Below, piece by piece: positions 7,201 to 13,400 of a stretch of 14,317 bases of DNA. This DNA comes from an uncultured Collinsella sp. (GTDB lineage: Bacteria > Actinomycetota > Coriobacteriia > Coriobacteriales > Coriobacteriaceae): positions 1-14,317 of the forward strand of contig URYU01000031.1 in assembly GCA_900552155.1 (NCBI GenBank), given 5' to 3'. Position numbers and translations under genes: made by a program. The notes beneath the pieces were generated by a model. The model ran no database searches, had not been told where the DNA came from, and was given only the letters and a program-made list of their open reading frames with translations. The stretch's first letter is position 1, and each line of letters starts with the position of its first letter.

Positions 7201-8313
7201 GTAGGGTGCCGAGACCACGATGGCGAGGTCATCGCAAAAATCGCGATCGAGGTCGCCGGCCGCTAGCGAAACGACAGGAGCTGACTGAAGCTGCGTCCAG
7301 GAGTCGTTCCCGCCCTTGTTGTGCGTGGTGTAGTCCGCGGCGTTACCGGCATCGATCTTGACGACGCTTTGCTTCCAGTTGCCGCCCTCCAAGTCATACA
7401 TGTCGACTACAGCCTTGCGCACGCCGTTCTCGTCGACATAGCAGCCCGCGTAGACAAAAAGCTCGTCGACGCCGTCGCCATCGACATCGCCCGCCTCGAC
7501 ATCAAAGACGGCGTCGTGCTCTTGCAGGTAACCGGCATCCAGGTACTTAAAACGGCCTTCGTACATCATATTAGTGTTGACCGTCACCGGCAGGTGTGTG
7601 TCGAGAGCGCGCGTACGCCCGTTGCTAAACGAGTAGAGGACCAGCTCAACCTTTCCGGCGTATGACTTGCCGTCAATCGTCGTGGAGGAACTGTCGCCGT
7701 AGGCACGGAGCTCGGCAACGCGGCTCTTTTTGCCCGTGCTGGCGTCGCTGCAGAACTCAACACTCGTGGCGTGAATGCCCGAGAAACCGTTGTTGTCGTT
7801 GGCGAGTACTGTTGAGGACTCATTGTTGCTTAGGTACGACCAGGTGCCGCCACCGTAGTCGCTATGCTTGTAGAGATCGCTGTTCGTATCGAAGTTGTTG
7901 ACGTTTTGCCAGAACTTTGCGGCGCCCCACACACTTCCATAGCCATCGGTGAGTTTGCTGCTGCCGCCAATGTCACCGCGCTCGACGTTCTCGAGCTTGT
8001 CGCGCAGAGTGTAGCGATTGCCATGGCTACCGTTAGCTGCCATATAGACCTCGCTGCGCGTGGCGAACGTCGTGGGGGTATCAGTGGAATAGGGGCCAAC
8101 GGTATCGGCCGGAATGTCCTCGCTCGTGCCCAGACCCAGGGCTTGATAATCCTGCTCGGTCATATCGGTGATTGCGGGCGCGTCTGCCGCCTGGGCAACC
8201 TGGGGCGTGGCCGTGAAGCAGGCGACGCTCGTGGCGATCACCGCAGCAAGCGCCGCCGTCCCAACAAGCGGGATTTTCGACAGCCTACGGATACGGGGGC
8301 GTGGAACGTACAT
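4225..8313 (-). CDS. Large LAxTG-anchored surface protein with FG-GAP-like, FN3-like and Ig-like regions
   Basis: The protein has 1362 residues. An N-terminal signal peptide (about 1-42, hydrophobic GTAALAAVIATSVACF, probable cut after VAQA) leads into a region with DxDxDG-type calcium-loop motifs. Examples are DVDGDGVDEL (about 275), GDLDRDFCDDL (about 350) and PDVDNDS (about 670), resembling FG-GAP/VCBS beta-propeller blades. Residues about 735-990 are rich in alternating polar/hydrophobic strands and match no family I can name. A fibronectin-III-like domain (about 1022-1115) and an Ig-like domain with YYCHVGY (about 1219) follow. Then comes a Pro/Thr/Lys-rich wall-spanning stretch, LANTG at 1326-1330, a membrane helix and KRRKTR. 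It is therefore predicted to be exported and covalently anchored by a sortase, probably for binding host or microbial ligands; the ligand is unknown. The ATG at 8313 has GAGG 6 bases upstream, whereas the in-frame ATG at 8349 has none and would put 12 polar residues before the signal peptide. Confidence 0.87.
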   Translation of the reverse strand: MYVPRPRIRRLSKIPLVGTAALAAVIATSVACFTATPQVAQAADAPAITDMTEQDYQALGLGTSEDIPADTVGPYSTDTPTTFATRSEVYMAANGSHGNRYTLRDKLENVERGDIGGSSKLTDGYGSVWGAAKFWQNVNNFDTNSDLYKHSDYGGGTWSYLSNNESSTVLANDNNGFSGIHATSVEFCSDASTGKKSRVAELRAYGDSSSTTIDGKSYAGKVELVLYSFSNGRTRALDTHLPVTVNTNMMYEGRFKYLDAGYLQEHDAVFDVEAGDVDGDGVDELFVYAGCYVDENGVRKAVVDMYDLEGGNWKQSVVKIDAGNAADYTTHNKGGNDSWTQLQSAPVVSLAAGDLDRDFCDDLAIVVSAPYGKKNIDKSTHCELFSWDASKGALVHVDALGDAGAISLSANGKTMVAANATFGTFAAYDEEGKKTGETVTGLILAGYDWQRSAFDYGASDGSKGLYGALYRYAYFDSESGEFKLSDCKEYRDGLLASYGLMHVPNSAWKDSAQDKRYPCTLAPIALATANLDGLSEQLAVDEVLVGGDVFRDFACNTAQSGAQGLGSMVGTMSMSGQQYNSSNKHDHKGIEQVLISDVKAGSVSGSDRYNESFIAVVGKHRDEDLRKNDDYYWMTASHFSLDENGKVRRGEEQVISESNRRGTTYGTFISLALPDVDNDSVKITYKDRYKVYTNPRVLAVLQDAPYVEDLEQAYGYLVLGGTSYGEEKGTGTSQGYTIGAELGVAVEVQTGPPLVAMNASVDFAAEGCYDYRSERTVSASVSYESHAGESDKAVLYTIPMVYYEYEIENEETGGKGVMAAPVSLGAQTSVVNVEAYDRIAKQHNMTPLSYFLTNRSGEPGTYQTTLNGETPVGDSFGLGKPGVTRAYTHDGFNGAAAQSGASIEQTIEVEEGKEQELERGLTLNGSVVMGAKLAKHELFGGLCFGANAGFTTGNSSSESTEYGGTVDNLPEAAQGKYGFVWRLGVNAVDVDKFEADSGDKLGTKDTDQFWIVGYDVKDVEMPDTPAVTGFTAYAVDSTSVTFSWDDVLANKSGFSYGVGMLQSNAADAVVNSWKIADNTQTSLKWDGLQPNTEYRFAIAAVKNGSTTETGIRSAIITVKTMPDGMTMTVSGPAADAAEGSDLGYDSSVERTAGSHLTLSAIGHVKQLGADDSETGLAPTYMWYRKGRGETEFKLVGADGNLAAGTASKLEIDLTADDDGAQYYCHVGYNDVGLDTGTTLVNIEAEETAPTTVNATPIRTRRLFSQASAGAKKFLDHTLVNTAGPTDSEGSKDPETSETPTNPDRPKSDNGAKTDTKVKTTTTAKNLANTGDQTFALVATAAAAGATLVVIALIMLIKRRKTR

Positions 8314-8319
8314 GAGGGA

Positions 8320-8326
8320 CCTCGCT
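8320..8326 (-). promoter_or_regulatory. Ribosome-binding site that fixes the 8313 start
   Basis: Read on the minus strand this is AGCGAGG, ending 6 bases before the ATG at 8313-8311. The upstream ATG at 8349-8347 is preceded by TTGCAAAA, with no purine-rich site. The resulting protein begins with MYVPRPRIRRLSK, a normal positively charged signal-peptide head. Confidence 0.75.
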
Positions 8327-8344
8327 TTATTCGAGTGGAGTGGA

Positions 8345-8417
8345 CTCATTTTTGCAAATGATACGTCCGATGCCCGATATCACGTGTCTCATTTTCGCCA
8401 ACGGCGTGTCTCATTTT
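8345..8417 (-). promoter_or_regulatory. Phased direct repeats upstream of the surface-protein gene (candidate operator)
   Basis: CGTGTCTCATTTT occurs perfectly at 8383-8395 and 8405-8417 (start-to-start 22 bp), and the shorter CTCATTTT recurs at 8345-8352, 43 bp before the matching part of the first copy. Steps of about two and four helical turns would place all three on the same DNA face. On the minus strand the motif reads AAAATGAGACACG. The most promoter-proximal copy also forms TCATTT-TTGC-AAATGA (8346-8361). They lie within about 105 bases of the start codon, where a promoter would be expected, but I cannot pick out a convincing -35/-10 pair. A binding site for a regulator of this gene is the simplest reading. 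Confidence 0.5.
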
Positions 8418-8436
8418 TGAGAATCCGAGATGCCGC

Positions 8437-8884
8437 GGAAATCTTATCCCAGCTCAAAGGCCATTTCTGGGATGTATTTTCCGTCGAGTGCCTTATCGGG
8501 AAACTGCATCCCATTTCAAGCGTCGATTCTGGGACGCACTTTCCCCTTAGACCCTCAACCGGAAACCGCATCCCACTTTGAGCGCAAATTCCGGGATGCA
8601 TTTTCCGCTTGAGCCTCATTGGGAAACGGCGTCCCACTTTGAGGGCTGATTGTGGGATGCATTTTCCGGTTTTGCTCTCATTGGGAAAATGCATCCCGTT
8701 TCTTGACCGAATAATGGGACGCAATTTCCCGTTGGAGCGCCTTTGGGAAAGTGTGTCCCACTTCGACCGCCCAGAGTGGGATGCACTTTCCGCAAAGCAC
8801 CTCAACGGGAAACTACGTCCCATTCCAAAGGCAAATTCCGGGACGCATTTTTCGAAAGTCTGCCCATCCGGAAAGCCCGTCCCA
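8437..8884. repeat. Alternating inverted array (15 motifs of 15 bp, 31-bp step, 16-bp variable spacers)
   Basis: Motif starts are 8437, 8468, 8499, 8530, 8561, 8592, 8622, 8653, 8684, 8715, 8746, 8777, 8808, 8839 and 8870. Odd-numbered copies read GGAAAnnnnRTCCCR and even-numbered copies YGGGAYGYANTTTYC, so orientation flips at every step. Spacers are 16 bp in 13 of 14 cases and 15 bp once (8607-8621). They share only loose resemblance (often CTTTGAGCGC or GCTTGAGC at the start and ATTC or ATTG at the end). The outer five bases of the motif are nearly fixed. The central bases follow nTGCR in reverse-complemented even copies but are much freer in odd copies. It lies between the surface-protein promoter region and the element at 8960-9056. 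It resembles BIME/REPIN-style mosaics in layout but has shorter units and no internal hairpin. Confidence 0.92.
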
Positions 8885-8959
8885 CTTTGGACGCATCCGG
8901 GCACGGAACCATCGACCTATCAGGCCTCCCATCAATAAAGAGGCGTCCTCCCGGACGGC

Positions 8960-9089
8960 GGGGCACGAAGTTCATCGCGAGTTCCGCACGCAAAGAAGGC
9001 CACTTAATGTGGCCTTCGTCTTGCGCAGGACTGTAGAGCAGGGAACTTCGTGCCCCGACGCCCGGGGGGCGTTGCGTTTAGAAGATGGA
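8960..9089 (-). repeat. Structured palindromic element, copy 2 (14-bp perfect arms, 69-bp core) with tail
   Basis: Bases 8960-8973 (GGGGCACGAAGTTC) and 9043-9056 are perfect reverse complements. Weaker complementarity continues outward (about 8943-8959 with 9057-9075). The 69-bp interior, reverse-complemented, equals the core of copy 1 except at GGA/TA near one end and one swapped base pair in the apical stem (GAAGGCCAC-TTAAT-GTGGCCTTC, 8995-9017). On the minus strand, which is how the transcript from the 9177-9875 gene would read it, the hairpin is followed by TTTGCG, the same polarity that copy 1 shows to its own upstream gene. The tail to 9089 contains a small hairpin ACGCCC-GGG-GGGCGT (9058-9072) and TTTAGAAGATGGA. 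Confidence 0.82.
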
Positions 9090-9175
9090 TCCAATGTGCT
9101 CTCCGTGCGAGCAGGACTGTAGAGCAGGAAACCTAATATTCCGCCGCCGGGCGGGCGAAACATTTTGAAGATGGA
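9090..9175 (-). repeat. Half copy of the structured element in direct repeat (86-bp step)
   Basis: Bases 9111-9175 repeat 9025-9089 at an exact 86-bp offset. The first 18 bases (GCAGGACTGTAGAGCAGG) are identical and the last 13 nearly so (TTTTGAAGATGGA versus TTTAGAAGATGGA), while the middle has diverged but keeps a small hairpin (CCGCC-GCCG-GGCGG, 9141-9154). The left arm and apical hairpin are missing, so this is a partial or decayed copy. It ends two bases before the stop codon of the LAATG-anchored protein and, with copy 2, forms the 3' end region of the three-gene surface cluster. Confidence 0.7.
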
Positions 9176-9176
9176 C

Positions 9177-9875
9177 CTAGCGTTTATTCCTTCGGGACAA
9201 GATCAGCGCAGCCATGAAAGCGATAATCGCTAGCGTTAGCAGCGTCAAAAGCAGAGCGAGCGAGTTGTCGCCCGTCGCAGCCAGGCCAAACAGGCTGGGC
9301 TTTTTGGAGCCAGCGGGCTGCGCAGGAATTGTTTCGCCATCGTCCTCGGCGGTGATCTCCCAGCGAATGGTCTTGTTTGCGTCGGCAAGCTCGTTGCCCA
9401 CCGACGTCGGGACATTCAGCTGCAGATTGAGCACCGTGCTGCCATCGCTCGTGAACGTGGCGACCTGCGTGGGATAGGCGAACACGCTGCCCGGCGTTCC
9501 CGTCTGGAGCCAACCGTCAGACGCATCGCCAGCCGACGCCGTTAAGGTAATGGGCGACAGCAGGTGTGCCGTCTCGTGATCGACAACGGCCCGCACAAAC
9601 ACGCGTACCTGGGACTTTACGCCCATGGCACGAACCTCAATCTGTTGCTCGCGCACATCGCCGGGCATTAGATCTTTAAAGGCGGGAAACAGATCGGGCT
9701 CCCCCGAGGAGCCCGTCGCCCCCGATACCGTCAGCTGGTGCGCATTTCCGTCATAGGCAATCGCGGGAGTCTCGGCAAACGCGCGGGCAGGAACGGCGAG
9801 CGCGACCATGCAGAGAATGGCCGCGACCACGCAACGCACGGAGCGCGCAACGCCTTTGCGAATCGGGAATGCCAT
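9177..9875 (-). CDS. Small LAATG-anchored surface protein, last gene of the surface cluster
   Basis: The 232-residue protein has a signal peptide (MAFPIRKGVARSVRC then a hydrophobic core, probable cut after ARAFA near residue 34). A beta-rich middle includes DLFPAFKDLMPGDVREQQIEVRAMG, a pattern common in small exported proteins encoded beside TasA-like proteins. It ends in LAATG at residues 198-202, a membrane helix and SRRNKR. It is predicted to be exported and joined to the cell wall by a sortase that accepts LAxTG, and may serve as the anchor or base for the two upstream gene products, neither of which shows a sorting signal. Two starts are possible: the GTG at 9881, overlapping the upstream TGA as GTGA, and the ATG at 9875. 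The Shine-Dalgarno sequence fits the ATG. No specific function can be assigned. Confidence 0.82.
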   Translation of the reverse strand: MAFPIRKGVARSVRCVVAAILCMVALAVPARAFAETPAIAYDGNAHQLTVSGATGSSGEPDLFPAFKDLMPGDVREQQIEVRAMGVKSQVRVFVRAVVDHETAHLLSPITLTASAGDASDGWLQTGTPGSVFAYPTQVATFTSDGSTVLNLQLNVPTSVGNELADANKTIRWEITAEDDGETIPAQPAGSKKPSLFGLAATGDNSLALLLTLLTLAIIAFMAALILSRRNKR

Positions 9876-9877
9876 AC

Positions 9878-10447
9878 TCACGCACCTCCGTGCGGCGGCA
9901 CCAGCACGCCATCTTTGACCGTACAGTTCCATGCCCCGGTGACCGCATCGTCGGGCGTGGACTGAATCGCCTGGGTCGAAATGTCGACGACTAGGTTTTT
10001 ACCGTCTGCCTTCTTCTCGGACACGCTCTTGATGAGCACGCCCGTCTTGTCGAGCGGCTTAACAGAAGACGTCCAGTAGTAGAACCCGTCGCTCGCAAGA
10101 ACCCAAGACGAAGGGCTGTTAGTGGCGGCGGCATCGCCTTTATCGCCCCACGCTATGTTGTTGTCGTTGCCTGCAACCGGCTCATCCCACAGGCGCGCGC
10201 CATCCTTATCCTGCCAGTAGATATCCACCGCGACACGCAGGTATGCCGGTGCCGAGCCCGTGTTTTTTACCGAGACATCCCTTTTCACGTTGTCCTTGAG
10301 CGTCTCGTCCACCGAAGGCGCCACCGAGCCAAAGCCAAACTCGTTGACCAGCACGCCCGTAACCGAAAGCCACGCAAAGGTGCCGACGACGCCGGCCAAA
10401 AGGAGGACGCCGGCAAGGAGGGCGACGATCCGCTTGCGCTTAGTCAT
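9878..10447 (-). CDS. TasA/camelysin-like exported protein with SipW-type signal
   Basis: The 189-residue protein starts MTKRKRIVALLAGVLLLAGVVGTFAWLSVTG, a short basic head and hydrophobic core ending in the GTxAW/F-like pattern of signals cut by SipW-type peptidases. The body has DVSVKNTGSAPAYLRVAVDIYW, typical of TasA/camelysin-like and 'alternate signal-mediated exported' proteins. It ends with a region including VDISTQAIQSTPDDAVTGAWN, another hallmark of that group (usually TAQAIQADGF...AW). Related proteins form fibres or matrix components outside Gram-positive cells. It has no sorting signal. A strong GGAGG lies 6 bases before the ATG at 10447. The start overlaps the end of the large repeat-protein gene by 8 bases (ATGACTAA), and its stop is 2 bases before the next ATG, so it is the middle gene of an operon. 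Family call likely; fibre formation inferred. Confidence 0.85.
   Translation of the reverse strand: MTKRKRIVALLAGVLLLAGVVGTFAWLSVTGVLVNEFGFGSVAPSVDETLKDNVKRDVSVKNTGSAPAYLRVAVDIYWQDKDGARLWDEPVAGNDNNIAWGDKGDAAATNSPSSWVLASDGFYYWTSSVKPLDKTGVLIKSVSEKKADGKNLVVDISTQAIQSTPDDAVTGAWNCTVKDGVLVPPHGGA
9885..9889 (-). promoter_or_regulatory. Ribosome-binding site inside the end of the upstream gene
   Basis: GGAGG on the minus strand is 9 bases from the ATG at 9875 and only 3 from the GTG at 9881, which favours the ATG. It lies within the last codons of the TasA-like gene, so the two genes are almost certainly translated from one message, with likely coupling. Confidence 0.7.
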
Positions 10448-13400
10448 CCTTGTCCTCCCCCCTCAGCGTGCCGTTTTCCCAAACATTCTTGGCACGCGAG
10501 CCGCCATCGACCCACTTGTCCTTCGCGCGCGTGTTGACGCACGTCACCACGGTGTCGCCCGCGCTCGCGGCGGACGAGATGACTAGCTCGGCAGATTTAC
10601 CGGGCGCCTTGCCCGGCGTGCTCAGCTCACCCTGGTAGCGCCATGCCCAAGCCGTGTCTTCCACGACGGTATAGATGCCCGTCGGCGCGGCGAACTGCAC
10701 GCTGCCGACATACCAGGTCTCGCCGTCTTCGTCGCACCTCTCGCTAACTTTCACCTCGACCATGCGCGTCTCGGCAGGAGAATCCTCCGACGCCTTGCGT
10801 GCCACCTTAAAGCGGAACGTTTGCCCCATGGCGCCAGCATCGGTGGTCTTTTTGACGATCGTCAGCGCATGGGTCTTGGCGAAGTCGAACACGGCATTGC
10901 CGTCGCCTTGCTTGCCTTCGCCCGTCTTCTTGGACTCCAGGCGGTTGGCCAAGTCGAACGAACCGTTACCCGAGCCCAAGCTGTAGAGCGAGACATACTG
11001 GTCGTTAACGGGTTCCTCCGTCATGGACGCATCAGGACCGTAGCTCGCCCGCTTAACGGTAACAGTCAGCTGCGTCCCCATAAACGGCTCGGCGAAGCAG
11101 GCCTTAAACGGCGCCTCGTCGGCATTGTTGTCGACTGTGTTGGCGGCGTTGGGATCGAGCAGCCACTTAAGCTGCGCTGTCATGGCTACGGGTCTCTCGG
11201 TATCGGACGTATCGTTGGCGGCCACTCGATACGTCACGGGATACAGGTCCATGTCTCCCTTGACCGGCTCGTCCTTAAACTCATCCCAAGACTTCGCAGC
11301 GCCACCGTCAGGCACATATTGCCACTCCAGGAAGAGTTCGCGCACGTCACCGCTGGCCGCCTGTTCATCGAGCAGCGCGACGATCTTGGAGTGGGCGTCT
11401 GGGTCGTATGCCACGGACTTTTTCTCCATCTCGGGATTGCCGTTGTCGTCATAGACCGGGTTGCCGCTCTCATCCACCTTGGGAACATCGACGTTATGGA
11501 CAAAGCCGGCGCCCGTCGCGCGCTCGCCGTCCGAGTCGACCGTCGCCGTAAAGACAACCGACCCATCGACACCGTGATAGCGAACCTTATACGGCGCGAT
11601 CTTGTACACCGCGGTGTAGGTCACGCTCTCAAAGGGCTCGCTGCCCTCGAGGGGATACTTCTCGTCATCGGTCAACAGGGTGTATTTGCCATCGGGTTCG
11701 TAGTCGCGCGACCAGCCGACAAAGTCGTACTTGGTGCCGTCAATGCCCACAACCTCCTTGACAGCCTTGACCTCAAGAGAAATCTGGTCGCCGGAATCAG
11801 TACGGCCGAGACCGCGGACAAGAGCAGGATTCGCGAGATTTGAGTCGATGTTCGATTGAACGGTAACCAGGCTGGGACGGTAGACCGGGTACAGCTCCAT
11901 GGGGGCCTTGACCACGGTAGAAGCACTCACCATACGGATGCCCTCCGACCAAGCGACATAGCCCTTGCCAGGTGCCGGCTGGGCTTCCGTCCAGCCCACG
12001 AAGACGTTGAACGCACCTGTATCCGCATCGATAGTGCGGACGTCATAAGTAGGCTTCGGGATGCCGCCATCAAGGTTGCCGAGCATATCGCCTTGCTGAG
12101 CAACTTTGCCATCCACTTTCGAGGCATTGAGATGATACACGACCGCCAACGGCGAATAGTACGCAACAAATGTATAGGCCCCGCCGGGTTTCACCTGATG
12201 GGAATACGAGTTATCGCCGTTAGGTTTGAGCTCTTGAACTTCGCCATTCGGAAGCTCGATCTCAACCTTCTGCAACTTATACAGCTCACCGCCTGCTTTA
12301 TAAACCGGCGTCGTGACGTCAGGGGTCACCGTTGCCGTAGCAGGATCGGTGTCCGCGTTGATAACGGGATCGATGTCGTACCTAGGCACATTGACCTTGT
12401 CCGTGCCCTTAAAACCGGCGCGATACAGGTTGGTGGTGTAGTTGACGTCGTACTTCGCGTACACCGGATAGGCATCCTGGCACTGGGTGACCTTGGAGTC
12501 AGGTGTCGCCAAGTATGGCGTCGCCTTCTCCGGATCACTCGTCACATAGGGGTCGCCGGCAACATCATAGATATATTTCCAGACGGGAGAATCCTGCTGG
12601 ACCTCGGCGGTCGAAATCCAGCCCAGGAACTTATAGCCCGGCACCGCCATCTCCGCATCGGTCGGGGAAGCTTCGAGGGTCAGGGGACTCTCATACGATC
12701 CCTTCTCACCATCTTCTGGCTTTTCTGCCACTTTAACCGACGTATTAACATGCGGGTAGTAATACGTGAACGTCGGATCAACCCCGTTCACCTTGGCCTG
12801 CAGCAAGTTACTCTCATAGCGCCGCGTGGCAGTCCTCACGACCTTATCGCCCTTGTTGTAGAAATTAACGTCCGTGGTAATCATCGCGCGAACGTAGTAC
12901 TTCTTATCTGTACGCACCATGCTCTCGATGGGATTTTTCACATATGTCCAATATTCACCATCGCGCTCAAGCGTCCAGAAATTCAGGCGATAGCGATCAT
13001 TCACCGGTTTGACCGTTACGTTCAGCGAAGCCGAAGTCCAAGTATCGCTTAGCGTTGCAGCGCCTGGAAAATCGGTATCGGCATAGAGGTTTTTCAGAGT
13101 ATCGGCTCCCGTATCGTTTTTAACGTTGTGCGAGTACGCATTAAGGGGACTCACGACAAGGGTATTCGCCGTGAAGCGCGTGCCACACGTTTCGTCATAC
13201 CTATCCTTTATACCGTGGTCAACATGCTCCGGACCCCAGTGGACGACGTTTTCACGCACGAAGGTACTACCGACGTTTTCCTCAAAGGGCGTTCGATAGC
13301 GATTCCAAACGGAACAAAGTAGCTTGCTGTCCGTAAACTCATGGTTGGTATAAGCCCGAACGTAATAATCCACTCGGTACTCAAAGCGGGCGATGTAGGT

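Noticed and set aside
4816..7266. Long plus-strand open frames opposite the large surface protein
   Set aside because: They are antisense shadows; the minus strand has a signal peptide, domains and sorting signal in one uninterrupted frame.
8347..8349. ATG as the start of the large surface protein
   Set aside because: No ribosome-binding site precedes it and it would add a polar stretch before the signal peptide; 8313 fits better.
8437..8884. CRISPR array
   Set aside because: Repeats are only 15 bp and alternate in orientation, spacers are only 16 bp, there is no leader-like sequence and no cas gene in the window.
8389..8938. Open frames on both strands through the array, with repeating GKCVPE/GMHFP-like peptides
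   Set aside because: The peptide repeats follow from the 31-bp DNA period. Many frames are open on both strands, none has a ribosome-binding site or protein-like composition, and the inverted alternation explains them fully.
3812..9056. Composite transposon
   Set aside because: No transposase or recombinase is encoded, the arms of the two elements differ in sequence, and no target-site duplication was visible; kept only as a hypothesis in the findings.
10821..13052. Long plus-strand open frames opposite the giant repeat protein
   Set aside because: Antisense shadows of a repeat-built gene, with no start signals or recognisable motifs.
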